Shown here piece by piece: positions 51,592-60,364 of a stretch of 64,000 nt of DNA. The stretch spans positions 186,001 through 250,000 of the forward strand of contig FQWG01000002.1 in NCBI GenBank assembly GCA_900129595.1. The letters run 5' to 3'. The notes under the pieces were generated by a model. That model saw only the letters and a list, made by a program, of their open reading frames with translations, was not told the origin of the DNA and ran no database searches. Origin of the DNA: Flavobacterium frigidimaris (GTDB lineage: Bacteria > Bacteroidota > Bacteroidia > Flavobacteriales > Flavobacteriaceae). The translations under genes and the position numbers were made by a program. Every line of letters starts with the position of its first letter. Positions within the stretch are counted from its first letter, which is position 1.

Positions 51592-53118
51592 ATGAGCACA
51601 ACTAAAACAATACAATCGGCATTAATTTCTGTTTTTTCAAAAGACGGACTGGAGCCAATAGTTAGAAAATTACACGAACAAAACGTAACACTTTATTCGA
51701 CTGGGGGAACAGAAGATTTTATTAAAAACCTTGGAATTCCTGTAGTTCCGGTTGAAGATATCACTTCATTTCCTGAAATTCTTGGTGGAAGAGTAAAAAC
51801 TTTACACCCAAAAATTTTTGGTGGAATCTTAAACCGTCAGGATAACGAAGGTGACGTTCAACAAATGAAGGAATTTGATATTCCTCAGATTGATTTGGTG
51901 ATTGTTGATTTGTATCCGTTTGAAAAAACGGTTGCTTCAGGTGCAAGTGAGCAGGATATTATTGAAAAAATTGATATTGGCGGAATTTCATTGATTCGTG
52001 CCGGTGCAAAAAACTTCAAAGACACCGTAATTGTAGCTTCGGTAAACGAATACAGTTTGCTTCTGGATTTAATTACAGAACAAAACGGAGCAACAACTCT
52101 TGAGAACAGAAGATTGCTGGCTACAAAAGCATTCCATGTTTCGTCTCATTATGATGGTGCTATTTTTAATTATTTCAACACTGACGAAACGATCTACAAA
52201 GAAAGTATCGAAGGCGGTCAGGTTTTAAGATACGGAGAAAATCCTCATCAAAAAGGTTTCTTCTTTGGCGATTTTGACGCGATGTTCAAAAAAGTTCACG
52301 GAAAAGAATTGTCTTATAATAATTTATTAGATGTTGATGCTGCAGTAAACTTAATCAACGAGTTTAAAACTGACGGACCAACTTTTGCTATTTTAAAACA
52401 TAACAATGCTTGTGGTTTAGCTTCAAGAAAAACGATTAGCGAGGCTTATTTAGCCGCTTTGGCTTGTGATCCTACATCTGCTTTTGGCGGCGTTTTGATT
52501 GCAAACACTAAAATTGACTTAGCTACTGCTCAGGAGATCAACAAATTGTTTTGTGAAGTAGTAATCGCACCAAGTTATGATGATGATGCAATTGCAGTTT
52601 TACAAGAAAAGAAAAACAGAATTATATTAGTTCAGAATGAAGTTGAATTGCCTTCAAGACAAGTAAGAACATGTCTTAATGGTTTGTTAATTCAGGACAG
52701 AAATAATATTACAGATACTAAAGAGCATCTAAAAACCGTTACCATTACAGAGCCTACTGCTCAGGAAATAGAAGACTTGATATTTGCTTCAAAAATTTGT
52801 AAAAACACAAAATCAAACACGATTGTTTTTGCAAAAAACGGAACATTAATTTCTTCAGGAACAGGCCAGACATCAAGAGTTGATGCTTTGGTACAAGCTG
52901 TAGATAAAGCTAAAGCTTTTGGATTTGATTTAACCGGCGCTTCTATGGCAAGTGATGCATTTTTCCCGTTTCCGGATTGTGTAGAATTAGCTAAAAAAGC
53001 AGGAATAACAGCTGTAATTCAGCCGGGAGGTTCAATAAAAGACGAATTAAGCATAAATTATTGCAACGAAAATAATCTTGCAATGGTATTTACAGGAACG
53101 CGTCATTTTAAACATTAA
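51592..53118 (+). CDS. purH: Bifunctional AICAR transformylase / IMP cyclohydrolase
   Basis: I start at ATG 51592, giving 508 residues. The protein completes IMP synthesis: formylation of AICAR, then ring closure. The N-terminal MGS-like cyclohydrolase domain (about 1-195) has ALISVFSKDGLEPIVRKL, VTLYSTGGTEDFI and ILGGRVKTLHPKIFGGIL; the transformylase domain has the catalytic KHNNACGLA, QTSRVDALVQA, DAFFPFPDCVELA and GSIKDELSINYCNE. Length fits the family (about 510-530). It has its own -7 box; mreB follows 54 nt downstream with a separate promoter-like box. Confidence 0.98.
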   Translation: MSTTKTIQSALISVFSKDGLEPIVRKLHEQNVTLYSTGGTEDFIKNLGIPVVPVEDITSFPEILGGRVKTLHPKIFGGILNRQDNEGDVQQMKEFDIPQIDLVIVDLYPFEKTVASGASEQDIIEKIDIGGISLIRAGAKNFKDTVIVASVNEYSLLLDLITEQNGATTLENRRLLATKAFHVSSHYDGAIFNYFNTDETIYKESIEGGQVLRYGENPHQKGFFFGDFDAMFKKVHGKELSYNNLLDVDAAVNLINEFKTDGPTFAILKHNNACGLASRKTISEAYLAALACDPTSAFGGVLIANTKIDLATAQEINKLFCEVVIAPSYDDDAIAVLQEKKNRIILVQNEVELPSRQVRTCLNGLLIQDRNNITDTKEHLKTVTITEPTAQEIEDLIFASKICKNTKSNTIVFAKNGTLISSGTGQTSRVDALVQAVDKAKAFGFDLTGASMASDAFFPFPDCVELAKKAGITAVIQPGGSIKDELSINYCNENNLAMVFTGTRHFKH

Positions 53119-53124
53119 TTTGTT

Positions 53125-53132
53125 TAACTTTG
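53125..53132 (+). promoter_or_regulatory. -7 box of mreB
   Basis: TAACTTTG, a TAnnTTTG match, 40 nt before the mreB start codon; no exact -33 TTTG. Confidence 0.5.
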
Positions 53133-53172
53133 TTCAAAATAATTTATAACATTTTAAACCCCTAAAAAACTT

Positions 53173-54201
53173 ATGGGATTTTTTGATTTCATGACCGAGG
53201 ATATTGCGATAGACCTTGGTACCGCAAACACTTTAATCATTCATAATGATAAAGTTGTTATTGATAGTCCGTCAATCGTTGCACGTGATAGAATATCAGG
53301 CAAAATCATTGCTGTTGGTAAGGAAGCCAATATGATGCAAGGTAAAACGCATGAAAATATCAAAACCATAAGGCCGTTGAAAGATGGTGTAATTGCTGAT
53401 TTTGATGCTTCGGAAAAAATGATCAATATGTTCATTAAAAGTATTCCTGCATTGAAAAAAAGAATGTTTACTCCAGCTTTAAGAATGGTAGTATGTATTC
53501 CTTCCGGTATTACTGAAGTAGAGATGCGAGCTGTAAAAGAATCTTGTGAAAGAGTAAACGGTAAAGAAGTTTACCTGATTCATGAGCCAATGGCAGCAGC
53601 AATTGGTATTGGTATCGACATTATGCAGCCAAAAGGAAACATGATCGTTGATATTGGAGGTGGTACTACAGAAATTGCAGTTATTGCTTTAGGTGGAATT
53701 GTATGTGACAAATCTGTAAAAATTGCAGGTGACGTTTTTACAAATGATATCGTTTACTATATGCGTACTCAACACAACCTTTTTGTTGGAGAAAGTACTG
53801 CTGAAAAAATAAAAATTCAGATTGGAGCTGCTATCGAAGATTTAGAGAGCCCTCCAGAAGATATGTCAGTTCAGGGTAGAGATTTACTTACCGGTAAGCC
53901 TAAACAAGTAGATGTTTCATACCGTGAAATTGCTAAAGCATTAGACAAATCGATTCAGCGTATTGAAGATGCTGTAATGGAAACGTTATCTCAAACTCCT
54001 CCGGAATTAGCTGCAGATATCTATAACACTGGTATTTATTTAGCTGGTGGCGGATCTATGTTAAGAGGTCTTGACAAACGTATTTCGCTAAAAACAGATC
54101 TACCGGTTTATATTGCCGAAGATCCGTTAAGAGCTGTAGTTCGTGGAACCGGAATGGCACTTAAAAACATTGCAAAATTCAAAAGTATCTTAATCAAATA
54201 A
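53173..54201 (+). CDS. mreB: Rod shape-determining protein MreB
   Basis: The 342-residue bacterial actin forms filaments under the inner membrane that guide side-wall peptidoglycan synthesis. The ATP-binding motifs IDLGTANTLI, VDIGGGTTEIAVI and YLAGGGSMLRGLD are present, along with HEPMAAAIGIGIDI. The N-terminal FFDFMTEDIAI can act as a membrane-binding helix. It is the first of five collinear genes for the elongasome; a hairpin without U-run lies between it and mreC and may tune relative expression. Confidence 0.98.
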   Translation: MGFFDFMTEDIAIDLGTANTLIIHNDKVVIDSPSIVARDRISGKIIAVGKEANMMQGKTHENIKTIRPLKDGVIADFDASEKMINMFIKSIPALKKRMFTPALRMVVCIPSGITEVEMRAVKESCERVNGKEVYLIHEPMAAAIGIGIDIMQPKGNMIVDIGGGTTEIAVIALGGIVCDKSVKIAGDVFTNDIVYYMRTQHNLFVGESTAEKIKIQIGAAIEDLESPPEDMSVQGRDLLTGKPKQVDVSYREIAKALDKSIQRIEDAVMETLSQTPPELAADIYNTGIYLAGGGSMLRGLDKRISLKTDLPVYIAEDPLRAVVRGTGMALKNIAKFKSILIK

Positions 54202-54228
54202 GACACTAAACAAATAAACATATTCTTG

Positions 54229-54259
54229 CAAGAGTCAAATTTTATTTATTTGACTCTTG
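54229..54259 (+). other. Hairpin between mreB and mreC
   Basis: CAAGAGTCAAAT / ATTTGACTCTTG forms a perfect 12-bp stem with a 7-nt loop but no U-tract (TAAAAC follows). It is more likely an mRNA stability or processing hairpin than a terminator. Confidence 0.65.
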
Positions 54260-54309
54260 TAAAACTTGAACCCAAAAGCATATCCTGAAACAAAATAATC
54301 GAACAAGAA

Positions 54310-55134
54310 ATGCAGCAAATTTTTAATTTTATTATAAGAAACAGTAATCGATTGCTGTTTTTGCTGCTTTTAGGCATTTCGTTGGCGCTCACAATTCAAT
54401 CCCATTCTTACCACAGAAGCAGAGTAATCAGCTCCGCTAACTTTTTAAGCGGTGGTGTTTATGAAAAAATCAACCGTGTAAACGAATATTTGAATTTAAG
54501 AACTGAAAACGAAGAACTTGTACTTGAAAATGCAAGATTAAAAAGCCTGTTATTCAATAAAGAAGATACTACAAAACTTCCGCCGCCGGATACTATCAAA
54601 GGTGTAAAACCTGCAGATATTATTGTTTCAAAAGTAATTCACAACTCCTACAATACGCACGAGAACTTTATCACGCTAAATTCCGGAGCAAATGACGGAA
54701 TCAAGCCGGATATGGGAGTAATCAACAGCTTAGGAATTATTGGTATAATTGATAATACTTCGCCAAGATACGCTACGGTAGTCAGTATTTTGAATATGAA
54801 ATCGCATATTAATGCAAAATTAAAGAAATCAAATCATTTTGGCTCTTTAACCTGGGACGGAAAAAGTACCGGATTTGTTCAGTTAGAAGATGTTCCAAGA
54901 TTAGCTTCTATCAGAAAAGGAGATACAATCGTTACAGGTGGTCAATCTGTGATTTTTCCTGAAGGAATTAACATTGGTACCGTCGATAAGATTTCAACAA
55001 AAGCCAACACTAGCTCCTATGTCATAAACGTTAAACTATTTAACGATATGACCAACTTAGGACACGTTTATATTATTAAAAGCAGGGACAGAGAGGAACT
55101 TATTAATTTAGAAAACAAGAAAAAAAATGAATAG
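54310..55134 (+). CDS. mreC: Rod shape-determining protein MreC
   Basis: The 274-residue protein has one N-terminal membrane span (SNRLLFLLLLGISLALTIQ, about residues 11-30), a coiled coil (about 55-85, RTENEELVLENARLKSLLF) and the periplasmic MreC beta domain (NFITLNSGANDGIKPDMGV, VVSILNMKSHINAKLKKSNHFGSL, GDTIVTGGQSVIFPEGINIG). It links MreB filaments to PBP2 and RodA across the periplasm. Its stop overlaps mreD by 8 nt. Confidence 0.95.
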   Translation: MQQIFNFIIRNSNRLLFLLLLGISLALTIQSHSYHRSRVISSANFLSGGVYEKINRVNEYLNLRTENEELVLENARLKSLLFNKEDTTKLPPPDTIKGVKPADIIVSKVIHNSYNTHENFITLNSGANDGIKPDMGVINSLGIIGIIDNTSPRYATVVSILNMKSHINAKLKKSNHFGSLTWDGKSTGFVQLEDVPRLASIRKGDTIVTGGQSVIFPEGINIGTVDKISTKANTSSYVINVKLFNDMTNLGHVYIIKSRDREELINLENKKKNE

Positions 55135-55633
55135 CGCTTTGTTAGTCAATATTCTTCGTTTTATTATGTTACTAACAATTCAAGTTGTTATTTTCAATAA
55201 TATGAATTTTTTAGGGTATATAAGTCCCTTCCCATACATCCTATACATTATTTTGTATCCGGTAAACGGCAACAAGGCGGGACTAATTTTCTCGAGCTTT
55301 TTACTTGGACTAACAATGGATATGTTTTGCAATTCGGGAGGAATTCACGCTACAGCCTGTGTTATTCTCGCCTATTACAGACCTTATATTTTTAAGTTCT
55401 CATTTGGACTTAGTTACGAATATCAAACCATAAAGCTGAATGATTCATTAACTCCCGAGAGATTTTCATTTATCCTGGTTTCTGTTGTATTACATCATAT
55501 TGTACTGTTTATACTAGAAGCATTTCAGTTTAGATTTATCTGGGACATTTTGCTCCGCACTTTATTTAGTTCTATATTTACAATAATCACTTCAATTATA
55601 ATAATTTACCTTATTAAGCCCAATAAACGATGA
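55127..55633 (+). CDS. mreD: Rod shape-determining protein MreD
   Basis: The 168-residue inner-membrane protein has about five or six spans (LRFIMLLTIQVVIFNNM, YILYIILYPVNG, LIFSSFLLGLTMDMFCN, FILVSVVLHHIVLFILEAF, LFSSIFTIITSIIIIYLI). The GLTMDMFCNSGGIHATACVI stretch after the third span is the conserved MreD patch. It overlaps mreC by 8 nt and PBP2 by 4 nt, so the three are translationally coupled. It completes the MreBCD complex. Confidence 0.92.
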   Translation: MNSALLVNILRFIMLLTIQVVIFNNMNFLGYISPFPYILYIILYPVNGNKAGLIFSSFLLGLTMDMFCNSGGIHATACVILAYYRPYIFKFSFGLSYEYQTIKLNDSLTPERFSFILVSVVLHHIVLFILEAFQFRFIWDILLRTLFSSIFTIITSIIIIYLIKPNKR

Positions 55634-57582
55634 GAAAAGTTCTGCTGCCCTCTTTAATTATTATCGCAGCATCCTTGCTTGTGATGAGGGTATTTTATTT
55701 GCAAATTATAGACGATTCTTTCAAATTAAAATCAGATAATAACGCAATAAAGAAACAGTACGACTACCCTGAAAGAGGATACATCTATGACAGGTACGGA
55801 AAATTATTAGTGGCCAATCAGGCTTCTTACGACATCATGGTTATTCCGAGAGAAATCAAGGAGGACTTAAATGTTAGCGAGTTCTGCACGTTATTAAATA
55901 TTACCAAAGAAGATTATGATAAGCGCATAGCAAAGGCCAAAGTATACAGCCCAAGATTACCGTCTGTATTTTTACCGCAATTAAACAAATCTGAATTTGC
56001 CGCTTTTCAGGAAAAAATCAGAAAATACGAAGGTTTCTATTTCCAAAAAAGATCACTTCGTGATTACGAAGTAGATTATGGCGCTAATATTTTTGGATTC
56101 ATTACACAGGTAAACGAACGTTTAATAGCCAAAAACCCGTATTATAATAGTGGAGATTTAATTGGACAACAAGGTGTCGAACAAAACTATGAAGAAGTTT
56201 TACGCGGAATAAAAGGTGTAAAATACATCCAGAAGGACAAATACAATAGAGAAATTGGCTCTTATAAGGATGGTAAATACGACACTATCGCTGTTGCCGG
56301 AGAAGACATCAACTTGACGATTGATTCTGAACTTCAAAAGTACGGAGAAGAATTAATGATTAATAAAAGAGGGGGAATTGTTGCTATCGAACCTAAATCA
56401 GGAGAAATCTTAGCATTAGTTACTGCACCTTCTTACGATCCGGGTATCTTAGTAGGAAGACAAAGATCTAAAAACTATACGCTTTTATATCACGATTCTA
56501 TAGCAAAACCTTTATACGACAGAGGACTTCTGGCAGAATACCCTCCAGGTTCGCCATTTAAAATCCTTACCGGATTAGTTGCTTTGCAAGAAGGCGTAAT
56601 CAACGAACAAACTACATTCATGTGTCACCACGGATTTAGTTACGGTAGAGGCCGTTTTATGAAATGTCACGGTTTTGGCCCACACCAATTGCATAACGGT
56701 ATCTACAATTCATGTAATACTTATTTTGCTCAGGCTTATATGCTCACGATTAACAAATATGCCAATCCCGCAAAAGCCGTAGATGTTTGGAGCAATCACA
56801 TAAAAAGTTTTGGACTGGGTCAGTTTATGGGTTATGATTTACCAATTGGTAAAAGAGGAAATGTACCAACATCTAAAACGTACAAAAAAATATACCCTAA
56901 CGGAGGCTGGAGAAGCACCACAATTGTATCGAATTCTATTGGTCAGGGAGAGGTTTTAATGACCCCGATTCAACTTGCTAACATGATGGCAACAGTAGCG
57001 AATCAAGGTTATTATTATACGCCTCATATCATTAAAAAGATAGAAGGTAAAAAAATAGATCCTAAGTTCACTGAAAAACATGTTACAACGATAGATCAGA
57101 AATATTTTCCTCCGGTTATCAGCGGTTTATTTGATGTTTACAACCTTGGTACTGCACGCGCATTAAGAGTTGAAGGTATTGATATTTGCGGAAAAACAGG
57201 TACAGCAGAGAATTTTGCTAAAATCAACGGAAAAAGAACACAGCTTAAAGATCACTCGATATTCGTAGCCTTTGCCCCAAAAGACAATCCTAAAATTGCA
57301 ATCGCAATTATGATTGAAAACGGAGGATTCGGTGCTACAGTTGCCGGACCAATCGCAAGTTTGATGATCGAAAAATACCTGAGAAAGAAAATCTCAAGAA
57401 CTGATTTAGAAATTAGGGTATTAAACAAAAGTCTTGTAAGCGAATATGCAAAATTAGGAGGAATGACTGCGGCGAGCGCGATTGAATCTACTCCAAAAGA
57501 CTCTGTCATGAAAGCTAAAATGCTAAAACAGCCAAAAGTAGAAGTTAAAAAAGTACCTTTAGACACCACCCAAGAAAATTAA
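55630..57582 (+). CDS. mrdA: Penicillin-binding protein 2 (transpeptidase of the elongasome)
   Basis: The 650-residue class B PBP cross-links side-wall peptidoglycan. One N-terminal span (LPSLIIIAASLLVMRVFYLQ), a pedestal domain (about 40-230), then the transpeptidase domain with SxxK as GSPFK (the second position is often Thr, here Pro), SxN as SCN in YNSCNTYFAQA, and KTG in CGKTGTAENF. All three catalytic motifs are intact. A longer charged C-terminal tail ends in KKVPLDTTQEN. It overlaps mreD by 4 nt; rodA starts 14 nt after it. Confidence 0.96.
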   Translation: MRKVLLPSLIIIAASLLVMRVFYLQIIDDSFKLKSDNNAIKKQYDYPERGYIYDRYGKLLVANQASYDIMVIPREIKEDLNVSEFCTLLNITKEDYDKRIAKAKVYSPRLPSVFLPQLNKSEFAAFQEKIRKYEGFYFQKRSLRDYEVDYGANIFGFITQVNERLIAKNPYYNSGDLIGQQGVEQNYEEVLRGIKGVKYIQKDKYNREIGSYKDGKYDTIAVAGEDINLTIDSELQKYGEELMINKRGGIVAIEPKSGEILALVTAPSYDPGILVGRQRSKNYTLLYHDSIAKPLYDRGLLAEYPPGSPFKILTGLVALQEGVINEQTTFMCHHGFSYGRGRFMKCHGFGPHQLHNGIYNSCNTYFAQAYMLTINKYANPAKAVDVWSNHIKSFGLGQFMGYDLPIGKRGNVPTSKTYKKIYPNGGWRSTTIVSNSIGQGEVLMTPIQLANMMATVANQGYYYTPHIIKKIEGKKIDPKFTEKHVTTIDQKYFPPVISGLFDVYNLGTARALRVEGIDICGKTGTAENFAKINGKRTQLKDHSIFVAFAPKDNPKIAIAIMIENGGFGATVAGPIASLMIEKYLRKKISRTDLEIRVLNKSLVSEYAKLGGMTAASAIESTPKDSVMKAKMLKQPKVEVKKVPLDTTQEN

Positions 57583-57596
57583 TATTATTATTTCAA

Positions 57597-58832
57597 ATGA
57601 AAAACCAAAGTATAAAAAATAACATTGACTGGATAAGTGTTTTTATTTACACTGCGTTGGTAATACTGGGGTGGCTAAACATTTATTCCTCATCATTATT
57701 ATCTACGGACGGAACTTATCAAAAACAGTTAATCTTTATTGGCTGTACAATCCCTTTGATTTTTATAGTACTTTTTGTTGATGGTAAATTCTACGAAAAA
57801 TATGCCAGCATTATTTTTGGAGTTTCACTATTGTCTTTAGCCGGTTTATTCCTTTTTGGAAAAACCATTGCCGGACAAAGATGCTGGTACGCTATAGGGA
57901 GTTTTACCATACAACCCTCTGAGTTTGCAAAAGCCGCTACATCATTGGCATTGGCAAAATATCTAAGCGACACACAAATCAATCTGAAAGATGTAAACAG
58001 GCAAGTTCAGGCTCTGGCTATTGTATTTCTGCCTGTATTATTGATTTTACCACAACCCGATCCCGGGAGTGCTTTAATCTACAGTATTTTTATTGTTGTT
58101 TTATACAGAGAAGGATTGCCTTCATGGTATGTCTGGACTGGTTTTATCACCATATTACTATTCGTTTTAACGCTTGTTTTAGAACCTTACGCTGTTATTC
58201 TAATTGCTTTGGGAGTATTAATTATCATACACTTTAAAGGCAGGGCTGTTGATCGAAATATAATTTTAAGCGGTATTTTATTAGCCATTATTTCAGCTTT
58301 TGTTTTATCCGTAGACTATGTTTTTGACCATATTTTCAAACAGCACCACCGTGACCGTTTCAACATATTACTGGGTAAAACTGTAGATATGAAAGGTATC
58401 GGATACAACACCAACCAATCTGAAATCGCTATTGGATCAGGAGGATGGATTGGAAAAGGTTTTCTTGAAGGAACCCAAACCAAAGGAGGATTCGTTCCTG
58501 AACAGCACACAGATTACATTTTTACAACCGTTGGTGAAGAATGGGGTTTTGCAGGATCAATAGTTGTAATCGCGCTTTTTGTGGGTTTATTGCTCAGAGT
58601 AATCTATCTGGCCGAAAGACAAAAAACAAAATTCAGCAGAGTTTATGGTTATTGTGTTGCCGGAATTTTATTCACTCACTTTTTTGTAAACATCGCGATG
58701 GTTATCGGGATTTTTCCAACAATTGGGGTTCCGTTGCCGTTCTTTTCGTATGGAGGTTCCGGACTTTGGGGATTCACTATTTTATTGTTTATCTTCTTAA
58801 AAATGGATGCCAATAAAGTAAATGAATGGTAG
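57597..58832 (+). CDS. rodA: SEDS peptidoglycan polymerase RodA
   Basis: The 411-residue membrane glycosyltransferase polymerises lipid II for the lateral wall with PBP2. About ten membrane spans are seen. The SEDS signatures are IGSFTIQPSEFAKAATSLALA, PQPDPGSALIY (with the catalytic-region Asp), GFVPEQHTDYIFTTVGEEWGF and IGVPLPFFSYGGSGLWGF. It is the last gene of the mre cluster. Confidence 0.97.
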   Translation: MKNQSIKNNIDWISVFIYTALVILGWLNIYSSSLLSTDGTYQKQLIFIGCTIPLIFIVLFVDGKFYEKYASIIFGVSLLSLAGLFLFGKTIAGQRCWYAIGSFTIQPSEFAKAATSLALAKYLSDTQINLKDVNRQVQALAIVFLPVLLILPQPDPGSALIYSIFIVVLYREGLPSWYVWTGFITILLFVLTLVLEPYAVILIALGVLIIIHFKGRAVDRNIILSGILLAIISAFVLSVDYVFDHIFKQHHRDRFNILLGKTVDMKGIGYNTNQSEIAIGSGGWIGKGFLEGTQTKGGFVPEQHTDYIFTTVGEEWGFAGSIVVIALFVGLLLRVIYLAERQKTKFSRVYGYCVAGILFTHFFVNIAMVIGIFPTIGVPLPFFSYGGSGLWGFTILLFIFLKMDANKVNEW

Positions 58833-59112
58833 TCTGCTTTCCCGAAAAAATCCAATAAAAAAATTCCAAATTCCAATTCTAAACTCAATTAATCGCCAGA
58901 GTACGAAACAAAATCCATTGAATTTGTAGGTCTTAAGCGCTATTTTCGAACTTCATATACTTCTAGTTCAACAAGGCACAAAACTTCAAATACAAGAATC
59001 AATTTCAAACATAGATCAAGGCTTCAACCCTGGGTTAGGTATAATAATAAAACAATATATGGCCGCTCAATATTTCGATGTTGGCAAGGCAAAAAAATCA
59101 TATTCAGGCATA
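58833..59112. other. Intergenic region, nothing identified
   Basis: About 280 AT-rich bases between rodA and the terminator shared with the DedA gene, with short repeated words (aattccaaattccaattcta) but no ORF or hairpin of note. Confidence 0.4.
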
Positions 59113-59147
59113 AAAAAAGTCCGAAGTTCTGAACTTCGGACTTTTTT
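59113..59147. terminator. Bidirectional terminator between rodA and the DedA gene
   Basis: AAGTCCGAAGTTC / GAACTTCGGACTT with a one-base loop, A6 before and T6 after. A tight, strong hairpin usable in both directions. Confidence 0.88.
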
Positions 59148-59163
59148 GTATTATATATTTTAA

Positions 59164-59844
59164 TTATATCTTTTCGCTTGGTCTTTTCTTTAAAAGCTTT
59201 ACCAAAACCGGGAATGTAGATATGATAACAATTATGATAATGATATATTCGATATGGTGTTTCAGATCAATTCCTTGTTTTAAGAACACTCCATATAAAT
59301 AATGTCCTGCAAAAATTAAGACAAATGACCATAAGAAAGAGCTCAAAATATTATAGAACATAAATTTCTTTTTATCCATAGAAACGATACCCGCTATGAT
59401 TGGGGCAAATGTTCTGAAGATTGGAAGAAAACGCGCATAGATAATCGCTTTACCACCATATTTTTCGAAGAAATCTTTAGATTGTAATAAATACTTTTTC
59501 TTGAACCAGAAAGAATCTTCTTTTTTAAACAAATAATATCCGCTTTTGGCACCAAACCAATATCCCGTCATATTACCTAAAACTCCCATTATGGCAACCA
59601 GAGTCGAAAGCACAAAAACGTTTATAAAATCTGCCGGAATATCAACAACATTCAACATCAGATCACGGCTGTAAATACCTGCCAAAAAAAGTAAACTATC
59701 TCCCGGAAGGAAGAAACCTGCAAAAAGTCCTGTCTCTGCAAAAACTATAAACAAGACAATAAATAAACCAATTTGAACACCTCCGATGCTTAACGTAATA
59801 TAAAATTCAGGGTTAATTAATTGACTCCAATCAAAATTATTCAT
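59164..59844 (-). CDS. DedA family membrane protein
   Basis: The 226-residue protein has the DedA pattern: hydrophobic spans around FAETGLFAGFFLPGDSLLFLAG, a re-entrant region with GNMTGYWFGAKSGYYLF, then FFEKYGGKAIIYARFLPIFRTFAPIIAG with the conserved arginines, and two C-terminal spans. DedA proteins are thought to move lipid carriers such as undecaprenyl phosphate across the membrane. Length is typical (about 210-230). It is a single gene. Confidence 0.93.
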   Translation of the reverse strand: MNNFDWSQLINPEFYITLSIGGVQIGLFIVLFIVFAETGLFAGFFLPGDSLLFLAGIYSRDLMLNVVDIPADFINVFVLSTLVAIMGVLGNMTGYWFGAKSGYYLFKKEDSFWFKKKYLLQSKDFFEKYGGKAIIYARFLPIFRTFAPIIAGIVSMDKKKFMFYNILSSFLWSFVLIFAGHYLYGVFLKQGIDLKHHIEYIIIIIVIISTFPVLVKLLKKRPSEKI

Positions 59845-59937
59845 AAATGCGTTTGGTTATATTTATAAGTTCGTGAAATTAACAATAATTTGGTTCAACA
59901 CCAATAAATTGAGATATTTTAAAGATAAATTAACTAT

Positions 59938-59963
59938 TTAAAAGCCCAAGTTTACACTTGGGC
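59938..59963 (-). terminator. Terminator of the HMA gene
   Basis: GCCCAAGT / ACTTGGGC 8-bp stem with a 4-nt loop (59944-59963), followed on the minus strand by UUUU and AAAU. Short U-run, so moderate. Confidence 0.6.
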
Positions 59964-59974
59964 CCTCAAGATCA

Positions 59975-60316
59975 TTATTCTCTTACATACTTGCAGCAAG
60001 AATGTAAATTTTCGTAATCAGCTTCTGTTGCTTTAACGTCCTTAGTATCATGCCCTACTTTGGCAACAGCCTTATTCAAATCTTCCGGAGATGATTTTTC
60101 TTCGTTTAAAATTACCGCCAATTGATGTGAACTAATATCCCATGAAGCAGACTTTACTCCCGGAACACTAAAAGCCGCTTTTTCGATTCGCTTTTTACAT
60201 TGCTCACAATTGCCATTTACTTCGGTTGTGTATTTTAAATTCTTATTTTTTTTAGTTTGAGCCTGAGCTGAAAATCCTAAAAAAGCTATCATTGCAATTA
60301 AAATTAAATTTTTCAT
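59975..60316 (-). CDS. Exported HMA (heavy-metal-associated) domain protein
   Basis: The 113-residue protein starts with the signal peptide MKNLILIAMIAFLGFSAQAQ. One HMA domain follows, with the metal motif GNCEQCKKRIEKA (CxxC) and GVKSASWDISSHQLAVILN. The end has LHSCCKYVRE with another Cys pair. It would bind Cu(I) or a similar metal in the periplasm. It lies 48 nt downstream of the TonB receptor gene, with the HYC_CC_PP gene further upstream: a probable metal-handling operon. Confidence 0.92.
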   Translation of the reverse strand: MKNLILIAMIAFLGFSAQAQTKKNKNLKYTTEVNGNCEQCKKRIEKAAFSVPGVKSASWDISSHQLAVILNEEKSSPEDLNKAVAKVGHDTKDVKATEADYENLHSCCKYVRE

Positions 60317-60364
60317 GTTAATCCTTTTTATTGTTAGTGAAATTGATTTTTGAAATTGAATTCT

